From DATJFH01 sp035495815 (GTDB taxonomy: Bacteria > Acidobacteriota > Terriglobia > Bryobacterales > Bryobacteraceae), in assembly GCA_035495815.1 (NCBI GenBank), contig DATJFH010000024.1:1-36398 (forward strand): a DNA stretch of 36,398 nucleotides, in the 5' to 3' direction. Made by a program: the position numbers and the translations under genes. Below the pieces are notes generated by a model. That model did not search any database, was not told the DNA's origin, and worked only from the letters and a program-made list of their open reading frames with translations. Every line of letters starts with the position of its first letter. The stretch's first letter is position 1. Shown piece by piece: positions 1 through 7,276 of the stretch.

Positions 1-342
1 GGGCAGCAAGCCAGCTTGCAAAGAATGCGCGAAGATCAATGACAGTATCATGAGGAAGCCGTAGCGGAGTTCATTACCGCCGAGCCTCATCAAGAACGCC
101 AGGTAAAGTGGATAAAGAGGAGAGGTGTGGGCAGTCGGACCGGTTTGCGCCGCCATGTAAGGGTTGGCGAAGGACCCGTCCCTTGCCAGGCTTTTGGCAA
201 CCGCTAATACTTCGAGACCGAGGCCGCCCGTCGGGGGGTTCTGAGTGAACCGATACAACGTGAGGAGGAAGGCGGCAATAAAAAGAATCGCGGGGATGAG
301 ATCGCTGAAGCGACTGGCTGATCCCGACGCCTTGACAGTCAA
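1..342 (-). CDS. Membrane glycosyltransferase-like protein, N-terminal part (cut by window edge)
   Basis: An open minus-strand frame runs off the left edge; 114 codons are visible and the C-terminus is missing. I place the start at TTG 342 because GGAG lies 9 nt upstream and an in-frame stop at 385-387 limits extension. The product has a hydrophobic segment at about residues 13-29, then a loop containing LARDGSFANPY and TGPTAHTSPLYPLYLAF, then a further hydrophobic stretch. An Asp-containing first loop followed by a Pro/Tyr-rich segment resembles GT-C or GT39-type membrane glycosyltransferases, which use lipid-linked sugars at the membrane. The family call rests on pattern only, and another polytopic protein is possible. 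A TATAAT box lies about 50 nt upstream. Confidence 0.6.
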   Translation of the reverse strand, partial: MTVKASGSASRFSDLIPAILFIAAFLLTLYRFTQNPPTGGLGLEVLAVAKSLARDGSFANPYMAAQTGPTAHTSPLYPLYLAFLMRLGGNELRYGFLMILSLIFAHSLQAGLLP

Positions 343-394
343 ACTAAATTGGCTCCAAAGGTGAGGATAGATAAAGTTGGCGTGTCATGCCCAC

Positions 395-400
395 ATTATA
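395..400 (-). promoter_or_regulatory. Candidate -10 box (TATAAT) upstream of the membrane protein gene
   Basis: The minus strand has a perfect TATAAT here, about 50 nt upstream of the TTG start at 342. No good -35 box sits at 16-18 nt. The hexamer lies within a 7-bp inverted repeat (389-395 with 402-408, loop 396-401) that also overlaps the amidase stop codon, so it could instead be part of a 3' hairpin. No T-run follows the hairpin on the minus strand. Confidence 0.3.
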
Positions 401-1784
401 GTGTGGGCGGCTGCAGGGAGTGGAAATCGGTAACGTCTTCGATGGCGGCGGCTACGCGCAGGATGGTGGCTTCGTCGAAGGGCTTGCCGACGATCTGGGC
501 GCTGATCGGCAACCCCGCGGTGTTCAAGCCGCACGGCATGGCCAGCGCCGGGAGTCCGAGCAAATTCAGCGACCGGACCAGACGCGTGGTGGCCAGCCGC
601 ACGTCTTCCGGCTCGCTTCCGACCGTCACCGACATCTGGCCGATTTTCGGGGCGCCGATGGGCGCGGTCGGGGTGAGGAGGCAATCGACGTTCTCCCACA
701 CGGAACGGAATTCCCGCTGCATCATTTTGCGAAGCCGCTGGGCGTTGACGTAATCGGCGCCGGAGAGCAGGCGGCCCTGGTCGAGCAGAGCGAGGACATC
801 GGCGCCGAAGTCTTCCCGGCGATGGAGGAACGGCTCCATGAGGGCCGACGCCTCCACCATCAGAATCACCCGGCTGACCGCGTTGATGGCGGCGATATCG
901 GGGACGCGAACGGGCGTAATTACGGCGCCGCAGGATGCGGCCGCGTTGGCGATCTTTTCGAGGCCGGTCCGCACCGCAGGATCCACGCAATCGAAGAAGA
1001 AGTTTTCCGGCCAGCCGATACGGAGGCCGGGGATCCGGCTGTCCCTGGGCGGCGTGTAGGAATCCACCGGACGGCGGGAGGAAGTCTCGTCGCGCGGATC
1101 GAAACCGGCGAGCACGTCGAGGGTCAGGGCGGCGTCCCGGACGGAGCGGGTAAGCGGGCCCATGTGATCGAGGCTGAAATCGAGCGGCATCACGCCGTAG
1201 CGGCTCACGCGGCCGAAAGTAGGCTTCAGCCCGACGGTTCCGCAATAGGCGGCGGGGATGCGGATCGATCCGCCGGTATCGCTTCCCATCGCCATGAAGG
1301 CCATGCCCGCGGCGACCGCCGCGCCGGAGCCGCCGCTCGAGCCGCCGGGAATGCAGTCGGGATTCCACGGATTCCGGACGGGGCCGAAGTGCGGGTTGTT
1401 GGAGGTGACCCCATAGGCCAGCTCATGCATTCCGGTCTTGCCGATGAGGACGGCGCCGGCCGCTTCCAGCTTCTCGACGACGGCGGCGTCGCGGTCGGGC
1501 ACAAAGTTCGTGAACAGCTTGGAGCCGCAAGTGGTGCGAACGCCGTCGGTCTCGAACACGTCTTTCACGGCGACGGGGATGCCGTGCAGGGGGCCCAGGT
1601 CCACCTTCTTGCGCAATTCCTGGTCGGCCTGCCGGGCGCTGTCGAGCGCCGTCTCTTCGAGCACGGTGAGAAAGGCGTTCAGCTTCGAATTCAGTTTGCC
1701 GATGCGCGCGAACGCATCGGTGGTCAGCTCGACCGAGGAGACTTTGCCGGCGCGCAGGGCATGGGCGGCTTCCTGAATGGTCAT
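396..1784 (-). CDS. Amidase signature family hydrolase (GatA/AtzF-like)
   Basis: This 462-residue protein hydrolyses an amide bond using the Ser-cisSer-Lys triad of the amidase signature family. The triad is visible: Lys74 in VAVKD, the cis-Ser at about 149 in GGSSGGS and the nucleophile Ser173 in GSDTGGSIR. The spacing of 75 and 24 residues matches the family. The length is normal for a stand-alone amidase or a GatA subunit. The ATG at 1784 overlaps the stop of the upstream 60-codon gene by 4 nt (ATGA), so the two are probably translationally coupled. That partner looks GatC/AtzG-like, which fits either a small-molecule amidase of the AtzE type or a GatA paralogue. No gatB is visible in the window, so a role in tRNA amidation cannot be shown. 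The substrate is unknown. Confidence 0.9.
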   Translation of the reverse strand: MTIQEAAHALRAGKVSSVELTTDAFARIGKLNSKLNAFLTVLEETALDSARQADQELRKKVDLGPLHGIPVAVKDVFETDGVRTTCGSKLFTNFVPDRDAAVVEKLEAAGAVLIGKTGMHELAYGVTSNNPHFGPVRNPWNPDCIPGGSSGGSGAAVAAGMAFMAMGSDTGGSIRIPAAYCGTVGLKPTFGRVSRYGVMPLDFSLDHMGPLTRSVRDAALTLDVLAGFDPRDETSSRRPVDSYTPPRDSRIPGLRIGWPENFFFDCVDPAVRTGLEKIANAAASCGAVITPVRVPDIAAINAVSRVILMVEASALMEPFLHRREDFGADVLALLDQGRLLSGADYVNAQRLRKMMQREFRSVWENVDCLLTPTAPIGAPKIGQMSVTVGSEPEDVRLATTRLVRSLNLLGLPALAMPCGLNTAGLPISAQIVGKPFDEATILRVAAAIEDVTDFHSLQPPTL

Positions 1785-1963
1785 GCTTCCTCCTCCGGCA
1801 GGTCGTCACCGGTGTGGAACTGGACGGCCGGCTCGACATCGTGCGGAATGTTTTTGACCAGCGGCCGGAAGGAGGATTCGAGAACGTCAAGCGCCGGGAT
1901 GATGCGATCGATATCGGGGATACCGAGGCCGGCTGCCTCGGCCATCTGTTTCCAGTTTTTCAT
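1781..1963 (-). CDS. Small GatC/AtzG-like amidase partner
   Basis: A 60-residue acidic protein encoded directly before the amidase and overlapping it by 4 nt. It has an amphipathic helical N-terminal half with a LESSFRPL segment, followed by an extended stretch reading PHDVEPAVQF. GatC and AtzG (DUF4089) proteins have the same order: short helices, then an extended DVEPAxxF-like strand that wraps the amidase. The similarity is by eye and short. The alternative is an unrelated acidic peptide. There is no clear Shine-Dalgarno sequence before the ATG; a GTTAAT sequence 6 nt upstream could be a -10 box for a leaderless transcript. Confidence 0.6.
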   Translation of the reverse strand: MKNWKQMAEAAGLGIPDIDRIIPALDVLESSFRPLVKNIPHDVEPAVQFHTGDDLPEEEA

Positions 1964-1978
1964 AAGAGAATTAACAGG

Positions 1979-2089
1979 CTAACACTTTCCAGGCCCGCGT
2001 CCCCGGAGAGCACCGCAGCCGCGGCGGCCGGTACGCGAAGCCAGAGCGAACAAGGCCACGACGACGATGACCGACAGGACCTCTACCAT
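1979..2089 (-). CDS. Small single-span membrane peptide (36 aa)
   Basis: A 36-codon frame starts at ATG 2089, one nucleotide after the stop of the YihY-family gene. It has a strong GGAGG 6 nt upstream, inside the end of that gene. The product begins MVEVLSVIVVVALFALASR, a credible single membrane span, and ends in an Arg/Gly-rich tail with two Cys. I do not recognise a family. The tight spacing and good ribosome binding site support translation coupled to the upstream gene; the short length keeps confidence moderate. Confidence 0.45.
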   Translation of the reverse strand: MVEVLSVIVVVALFALASRTGRRGCGALRGRGPGKC

Positions 2090-2090
2090 G

Positions 2091-2948
2091 CTACGCCTCC
2101 ACCCGGGGCCGTCTCCGCGCCGACCAATCCGCGCCGGCCAGGATGATCATGGCCGAGACAAAGCTCCACAGTATTATTGTGACCGAAATATAGAACGGTC
2201 CGTACTCCTTCTGGAGCTTGGTTTTGAGCAAGGGCCAGGTCAGCAGGTTGATGTATTTCAGCAGCTCCAGGGCCAGTCCGACCAGTATGGCGACGGGAAC
2301 CATGCGGGCGGGGGCAATCCGGCGGTTCGGCAGCAGCCAGTACATCAGGCCGAGCGCGAGGATGGAGATCGGCACGGCGGCGATTTTGAACAGGACCAGG
2401 CTGGCGAAGGTCGAGACGTGGCCCGAGCCGGAAGCGATCTGGCGGTTCATCGCGGTGAGCACGAACGAAGCCAGCGTGAGGCCGCCGCAGAGAAAGATCA
2501 ATCCGAGGCTGACCACCTGATTGCGAACGTAGCTGCGGTTCTTCGGGACGCCCCAGGCGCGGTTGAGGGCCACTTCCAGCGGCTCGAAGACGCCGTTGGC
2601 GGTGAACAACAGCAGAAAGACGGAGGTGATCTGAAAGGGGCCGCGGCTCTCCACCACGGCGGTGAGATTGCGGAGAATGAACTGGCCGATCTCTCCCGGA
2701 AAGTAGTCCGTGAGCGCCAGATTGAGAGCGGCCACGCCGGCCGGCCATTTGAGGCCGTAGCGGCAGATGGACATCATCACGATGAGGAAAGGGAAGACGG
2801 AGAGGAGCACGCTGGCCGAGATCGAGAGGGCGAAGACGTGGACTTCGGTCTGCATGCAGTACAGGAGAGTCGGCTTCCAGGTCCCGGCCAAGCGCGCGGG
2901 AATGGCGGGACGCGGGCGGGCAGGCGGGTTGGGTGAAGCGGGATGCAC
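2091..2948 (-). CDS. YihY/BrkB-family inner-membrane protein
   Basis: This 285-residue polytopic protein has about six hydrophobic segments in the YihY/BrkB (former RNase BN) arrangement. A first span, FALSISASVLLSVFPFLIV, follows a basic, Pro-rich N-terminus, and a LFTANGVFEPLEVALNRAWGV segment is typical of the family. Paired spans follow, including a YGPFYISVTIILWSFVSA segment near the end. The family's molecular function is unsettled; it is an integral inner-membrane protein and not a nuclease. The GTG at 2948 is the longest start and lacks a good Shine-Dalgarno, so the true start may be internal (for example Met32). It reads into the small membrane peptide downstream. Confidence 0.85.
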   Translation of the reverse strand: MHPASPNPPARPRPAIPARLAGTWKPTLLYCMQTEVHVFALSISASVLLSVFPFLIVMMSICRYGLKWPAGVAALNLALTDYFPGEIGQFILRNLTAVVESRGPFQITSVFLLLFTANGVFEPLEVALNRAWGVPKNRSYVRNQVVSLGLIFLCGGLTLASFVLTAMNRQIASGSGHVSTFASLVLFKIAAVPISILALGLMYWLLPNRRIAPARMVPVAILVGLALELLKYINLLTWPLLKTKLQKEYGPFYISVTIILWSFVSAMIILAGADWSARRRPRVEA

Positions 2949-3025
2949 GAACCGCCCATCATAGCGGAAGAGAGTCCTTGCAGGGTGCGGGAGCGGGGGC
3001 CGCTCACGGGGAGGAGCGGGCCACG

Positions 3026-3463
3026 TCAGATCCGGAAATGATCCGGACGCCAGTTCACGATCATCCTCTTGATTTCGCTGCCGGGCAGCTTTCCGGTTAG
3101 CGCCTTCTCCACCAGCGCCGGGATTTCGCCGTCGGAGGCGAAGCGCAGGGCAACCAACTGGCCCTCGGTAAGCTCGGGGATCCTGGACCTGAGCGGCTCG
3201 GGCAGCAGCATCGAGAGCCGCAGACGCTCCTCCAGCCGGATCACGCGGTCCTGCGCTTTGAGCGCATACATACGGATCTTGAGCACGGCCACCACGGCGG
3301 CGAGCGACACCACTACCATCCAGGCGGATTCGAGGCCGAAATTCCGGATGAGGTTCCAGATGGAAAGGAGAATGGTCAGGGCGAATACGGGAAAGGCGAA
3401 GTAATGGTAAGCGGGATCGAGCCGGGTGTGATTGGCGAGACTCTGGGGCGTCTGATCGGGCAC
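3026..3463 (-). CDS. DUF6526-type membrane protein
   Basis: A 145-residue protein with two hydrophobic segments near the N-terminus (about residues 23-38 and 46-62), followed by a soluble helical region. The run ALKAQDRVIRLEERLRL after the second span is characteristic of DUF6526 proteins, known mainly from Acidobacteriota and Bacteroidota. The function is unknown. The start is GTG 3463, preceded by AGGAG at 7 nt spacing; that site overlaps the stop codon of the upstream gene, so the two are likely co-translated. The C-terminus ends in a WRPDHFR motif, as I recall for homologues. Confidence 0.8.
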   Translation of the reverse strand: MPDQTPQSLANHTRLDPAYHYFAFPVFALTILLSIWNLIRNFGLESAWMVVVSLAAVVAVLKIRMYALKAQDRVIRLEERLRLSMLLPEPLRSRIPELTEGQLVALRFASDGEIPALVEKALTGKLPGSEIKRMIVNWRPDHFRI

Positions 3464-3473
3464 TCGAGGACTC

Positions 3474-4559
3474 CTAGCGCATCTTTTGCAGTTCGCTCTC
3501 GACCTTCTTGAATCCGGCCGGTATGGCGAACTTGGACTCGTCGGCGGTGCGGGAAAGGCCGCTCATCTCGGTGGTCATTTCCATGAGCGTCGCCGGCTCG
3601 CCGGGGGAGGATGCGGCGGCGGGAGCGGCAGCCTCCTGTTTGGGCTCCTCCTTCGCGGGCTCGGCGGCTTTTTTCTTGCGGCCGAAGCCTCCGAAACCGC
3701 CCAGCCGTCCTGCCAGCGCGCCGGTCAGCGAGGGCGTCTCCGGCTTGGACTTCGCCTGGGACTGTTGGGGCGGCGGGGCCTGCCCTTCGGCGCCGGACGA
3801 GGCGGTGACCGGCTGGCCGTCGGCGGTCGGGGTCATCTTCATCACCTGCAGCAGGGGAATCCCTTCCATCTTGGCAGCTTCTTTGGCGATACCGGCCATG
3901 CCCCTGGACATGTCGGCGCCGATTCCGGCGGCCATCGCCGAAGCGCCGGGCGTCCAGGCCATCTTCATGGCCATCTTCTTGTGGAACTCCTGGATCTCCT
4001 CGTAGCCGGCCACGGCAGGCGCGAGCCACATGTCGTTGGTGACGATCATCGCGCCCTTCTGGCCGGTCTTCTGGTCCGTGCCCTCGAGCTTCATGCTCAG
4101 GATCACCTGTCTGGCGTTGTAGCCGGCGATCTGGCGGGTCTGCCCGGTCTCCTTGATGTCCACCTTCAGGTCCATCTTCGTATCGGCGGGCTTGCTCTCG
4201 GCGGGCGCCTCGGACTTCCTGCCGCTCTGCATCCGCTGCATGCCCCTTTCCATCGCCTGGGTCATTTCAGCGAAGGTCATCACGCTGTATTGCTTCCTGG
4301 CGAAGTTGACGCTGGTGATGGTCTCGCTGTCGAGGTCGATGATCTGGGCGTTATCCCTGGTCCAATGGACCATGCGATTGCCTTTGACGGCGACCGTGGC
4401 CTGCATGGGCTCCCGCAATTGTTTGGAAAACGCGCCGGCGAATTTCATCACGCCGGCCATGGCGCCACCGGACATTTTCGTGACCTGATCGTAACTGAAA
4501 TCAGCCAGAAGAGCGGCGGGCAGACACAGGGCTATGCACAGAGATCCGAGTTTGAACAT
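3474..4559 (-). CDS. Secreted protein of unknown function, DUF4412-like
   Basis: I start this gene at ATG 4559, giving 361 residues that begin with a clear signal peptide (MFKLGSLCIALCLPAALLA). A longer frame to 4637 exists but adds an implausible Arg/Pro-rich leader. The mature part carries GNRMVHWTRDNAQIIDLDSE and KQYSVMTF segments. These resemble DUF4412-type periplasmic proteins, in which a short beta-rich domain is described by residue, storage and setting motifs, but the match is weak. A low-complexity Ala/Pro/Glu/Lys stretch lies around residues 270-320. Many Met residues are present in the middle third. The role is unknown; secretion to the periplasm is the only firm prediction. The gene diverges from the PH-domain gene at 4610. 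Confidence 0.7.
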   Translation of the reverse strand: MFKLGSLCIALCLPAALLADFSYDQVTKMSGGAMAGVMKFAGAFSKQLREPMQATVAVKGNRMVHWTRDNAQIIDLDSETITSVNFARKQYSVMTFAEMTQAMERGMQRMQSGRKSEAPAESKPADTKMDLKVDIKETGQTRQIAGYNARQVILSMKLEGTDQKTGQKGAMIVTNDMWLAPAVAGYEEIQEFHKKMAMKMAWTPGASAMAAGIGADMSRGMAGIAKEAAKMEGIPLLQVMKMTPTADGQPVTASSGAEGQAPPPQQSQAKSKPETPSLTGALAGRLGGFGGFGRKKKAAEPAKEEPKQEAAAPAAASSPGEPATLMEMTTEMSGLSRTADESKFAIPAGFKKVESELQKMR

Positions 4560-4583
4560 AACTCTTATCCTACACCTGCGCGG

Positions 4584-4589
4584 TACAAT
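4584..4589 (+). promoter_or_regulatory. Candidate -10 box (TACAAT) for the PH-domain/SDR pair
   Basis: TACAAT lies 20 nt before the ATG at 4610 in the 50-nt divergent region, with a GGAG ribosome binding site between them at 4598-4601. No convincing -35 sequence is present, so the call is tentative. Confidence 0.3.
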
Positions 4590-4609
4590 GAGCGGTCGGA
4601 GCGGTGAGC

Positions 4610-5167
4610 ATGGAAGAACTGGTGATTCGTCCCACAATGAAATTCGTCCGGTTGGGTTACCTGGCGGTGATCGTGCTGTTTCTGGCGGCGCTGGCGGTTC
4701 AGAGCCAAATCGAGATGCCTGCCGGATGGCCGGGGTGGGCGATACCGGGCGTGTTCCTGCTGGTCCTGATATGGCCGGCGTCGCGGCACCTGGCCCGGCA
4801 GTTCACCCGTATGACGATGGTGGGGGACAAGCTGCGGTATGAAACGGGCATGCTGTCGAAGTCGACCCGCACGATCCAGCTTTCGAAGGTGCAGGACGTG
4901 ACGGTGCGTCAATCGCTGGCGCAGCGGATGGGGGGCGTGGGCGATCTCTCGATCGAGACCGCCGGCGAGAGCAGCCGCCTGACCTTTTCCAACATCGACC
5001 AGCCCCAGGCCATTGCGGACCGGATTATCGACGCATCCCATCGAATCGGAGTCAGAGGAATACTTGATGAACGCGAAGAAGCTCCAAGGAAGAGTGGCCC
5101 TGATCACGGGGGCGAGCAAGGGTCTGGGAAAGGCAATGGCCCTGGCGCTGGCGGCGGAAGGCGCTAG
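4610..5167 (+). CDS. Membrane-anchored bacterial PH-domain protein (bPH_2)
   Basis: I use ATG 4610, with GGAG 8 nt upstream, rather than GTG 4604. The 185-residue product has two hydrophobic segments (about 14-33 and 45-61) followed by a bacterial PH domain. Typical bPH_2 features are FTRMTMVGDKLRYETGMLSK, then the IQLSKVQDVTVRQSLAQR strand-helix pair, then a GVGDLSIETAG strand. Such proteins are membrane-associated and of poorly known function. The domain is complete by about residue 145. The last 33 residues are Gly/Lys-rich and are encoded within the downstream SDR gene in another frame, so they may be an incidental tail. The overlap of 101 nt is unusual. Confidence 0.8.
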   Translation: MEELVIRPTMKFVRLGYLAVIVLFLAALAVQSQIEMPAGWPGWAIPGVFLLVLIWPASRHLARQFTRMTMVGDKLRYETGMLSKSTRTIQLSKVQDVTVRQSLAQRMGGVGDLSIETAGESSRLTFSNIDQPQAIADRIIDASHRIGVRGILDEREEAPRKSGPDHGGEQGSGKGNGPGAGGGRR

Positions 5168-5825
5168 ACTGGCGCTGGTCTCACGCAGCGAAGAGCAGCT
5201 GAATGCGGTTGCCGGGGAGGTACGCGGCGCGGGAGGGGAAGCGAAGGTTTTCGTGGCGGACGTATCCCGCGAGGACCACGCCGCCCGGCTGGAGCGCGAG
5301 GTGACGGCGGCTTACGGGGGCGTGCAGATTCTCATCAACAACGCCGGCATCAACGTCCGCAAAAGCATCACCGAATTCACGCTGGAGGAGTGGAACAGCG
5401 TGATGAACACCAATCTCACGAGCGTGTTTCTGCTCTGCCGGGCGTTCGTCCCGCACATGAAGGGCAAAGGCTACGGGCGCATCCTGAACATGACTTCGAT
5501 CATGAGCTGGGTGTCGCTGCCGGGACGGGCGGCCTATTCCTCCAGCAAGACTGCGCTGCTGGGCCTGACGCGGGCGCTGGCGCTCGAGCTGGCCGGCGAT
5601 GGGATCACGGTGAACGGCATCAGCCCCGGTCCGTTCGCCACGGAGATGAATACGCCGCTGATGCAGAATCCGGAGATCAACCAGCAGTTCCTCTCGAAGA
5701 TTCCGGTGGGCCGGTGGGGCAGGGTGGAGGAGATCGGGCAGCTGGCGCTGTATTTATGTTCGGAGGACGCGGGGTTCATTACCGGGACGGACATTCTGAT
5801 CGACGGCGGCTGGTGCGCGCAATGA
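5067..5825 (+). CDS. Short-chain dehydrogenase/reductase (FabG/gluconate dehydrogenase-like)
   Basis: A 252-residue NAD(P)-dependent oxidoreductase of the classical SDR family. The Rossmann motif TGASKGLG is at 14-21, NNAG at 91-94, and the catalytic residues are Ser144, Tyr157 and Lys161 in YSSSK, with the structural Asn at about 116. The C-terminus IDGGWCAQ is the usual SDR ending. The start is ATG 5067, preceded by AGAGGA at about 8 nt; the longer frame from 5013 would add a non-homologous leader. Substrate cannot be assigned: the family includes 3-oxoacyl-ACP reductases and sugar-acid dehydrogenases. It lies inside the 3' end of the PH-domain gene, suggesting joint transcription. Confidence 0.92.
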   Translation: MNAKKLQGRVALITGASKGLGKAMALALAAEGARLALVSRSEEQLNAVAGEVRGAGGEAKVFVADVSREDHAARLEREVTAAYGGVQILINNAGINVRKSITEFTLEEWNSVMNTNLTSVFLLCRAFVPHMKGKGYGRILNMTSIMSWVSLPGRAAYSSSKTALLGLTRALALELAGDGITVNGISPGPFATEMNTPLMQNPEINQQFLSKIPVGRWGRVEEIGQLALYLCSEDAGFITGTDILIDGGWCAQ

Positions 5826-5856
5826 TGCGCGGATTTCGCCGGGCGCAGAGTTGAGT

Positions 5857-5877
5857 CCGGCAGCGCCGGGGGCTTTT
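5857..5877 (+). terminator. Weak terminator-like hairpin between convergent genes
   Basis: A 5-bp GC stem (5857-5861 with 5865-5869, loop AGC) is followed by a short T-run ending at the stop of the convergent acyl-CoA synthetase gene. It could end the SDR transcript, but the stem is short. Confidence 0.35.
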
Positions 5878-7276
5878 ACAGCAAATGCTTCTGGATCTTC
5901 CCGAGCGCGGTGCGCGGCAGTTTTTCCACGACCGTGAAGCGGCGCGGGGTCTTGAAGGACGCCAGCTTTTCCCGGCAGGCAGCTTCGATGCGCCCAGGGT
6001 CGAAGCCTTCGCGCACCACCAGGTAGGCCACCGGCACTTCACCGCGCGCCGGATCCGGCGCTCCGACGACGGCTGCCTCCGCGACGCCCTCCTGCTCCTC
6101 CAGGAATTCCTCCACTTCCCGCGGGTAGATATTGAACCCGCCGGAAATGATCAGATCGCTCTTGCGGCCCTGCAGGGTGTAATAGCCGTCGGGGGAGCGG
6201 GCGGCGAGGTCGCCGGTGCGGAAGTAGCCGTCGACGAAGGCCTCGCGGGTGGCCTGTTCGCGCCTCCAGTATCCGGGGAAGACGTTGGGACCGCGCACGT
6301 AGAGCTCGCCGTCGATCAGCCTGGCGGACACACCGGGCAGGGGCAACCCCACGGCGCCCGGCCGGCGCTCTCCGGTGTAGGGATTGCTGATGTTCATGAA
6401 CGTCTCGGTCATTCCGTAGCGCTCGAGGATCACGTGCCCGAACAGCGACCGGAACTCCTCGAGCACCTGGGCGGGCAGCGGCGCAGAGCCTGAGACGAAG
6501 AGCCGCATGGATTCCCCGATCCGCCGGGCCACCTCCGGAGGCGTTTCGAGCAGCCGTACATAGATGGTGGGGACGCCAAAGAACAGCGTCGGCTGGAAGT
6601 TCAGGAACTGGGCCGCCGCCGTTTCGCGATCGAAGCGCTCGAGCAGCCTCATCCGGCACCCGCTGATCAGCCAGGCGTGCAGACCGTTGCCCAGCCCGTG
6701 GACGTGGAACAGCGGCAGCGGCAGCAGAAAGCGGTCGGCTTCGGTGATCTTCCAGCAGGTGACCAGGTTGATGGCGTTGGCGGCGAAGTTGTTGTGGGTG
6801 AGGACGGCGCCTTTGGACGCGCCGGTGGTCCCGGAAGTATAGATGATGCCCGCGGGCGCGTCGCCGTCGAGCGCAGAGGGGGGCCGGGTGGAGGGCAGCC
6901 TGGCGGCCTGCGCGCTGATCTCGTCCGCCTGCCACACGCCGGCGGAGCCCGGAAAATCGCCGGCCGCCACGACCGCCTTGGGCTCGGCATCGGCCAGAAT
7001 GTGCCCGATCTCGCGCTCGCGGTACAGAATGTTGATGGGCACGAAAATCACGCCGAGCTTGACGCAGGCCAGGTACACGTCGATGATCTCGACGCAGTTC
7101 GGCAGGTACACGCAGAGGCGGTCGCCGGCTTGGAGTCCGCGGGCCAGGAACAGGTTCGCGACGCGGCTGCTGCGCTCGTCGATTTCGCCGAAGGTAAAGG
7201 TGCGGCCGCGAAATTCGAGAGCGGCGGTGTGGCGCCGGTCGAGGAAGGAGAGATCAAACAGGTCGATCAGATTCAT
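5876..7276 (-). CDS. AMP-forming acyl-CoA synthetase (malonyl-CoA synthetase-like)
   Basis: A 466-residue class I adenylate-forming enzyme that would activate a carboxylic acid to an acyl-AMP and then an acyl-CoA. Core motifs are intact: the P-loop YTSGTTGASKG at 146-156, YGMTE at 287-291, TGD at 355-357, the hinge RKSDLIISGGFNIYP at 371-385 and the catalytic Lys460 in LGKIQK. It is shorter than typical long-chain synthetases, and its layout resembles MatB-type malonyl-CoA synthetases, but the substrate is inferred. The ATG at 7276 lies 23 nt inside the upstream MFS transporter gene and has no clear Shine-Dalgarno, which suggests coupling. A natural reading is that the transporter imports the acid this enzyme activates. 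Confidence 0.88.
   Translation of the reverse strand: MNLIDLFDLSFLDRRHTAALEFRGRTFTFGEIDERSSRVANLFLARGLQAGDRLCVYLPNCVEIIDVYLACVKLGVIFVPINILYREREIGHILADAEPKAVVAAGDFPGSAGVWQADEISAQAARLPSTRPPSALDGDAPAGIIYTSGTTGASKGAVLTHNNFAANAINLVTCWKITEADRFLLPLPLFHVHGLGNGLHAWLISGCRMRLLERFDRETAAAQFLNFQPTLFFGVPTIYVRLLETPPEVARRIGESMRLFVSGSAPLPAQVLEEFRSLFGHVILERYGMTETFMNISNPYTGERRPGAVGLPLPGVSARLIDGELYVRGPNVFPGYWRREQATREAFVDGYFRTGDLAARSPDGYYTLQGRKSDLIISGGFNIYPREVEEFLEEQEGVAEAAVVGAPDPARGEVPVAYLVVREGFDPGRIEAACREKLASFKTPRRFTVVEKLPRTALGKIQKHLL

Noticed and set aside
385..1368. Long Arg/Pro-rich open frames opposite or overlapping the amidase (also at 420-1982 on the plus strand).
   Set aside because: Shadow frames of the amidase in GC-rich sequence; composition is unlike protein, while the amidase frame has all catalytic motifs.
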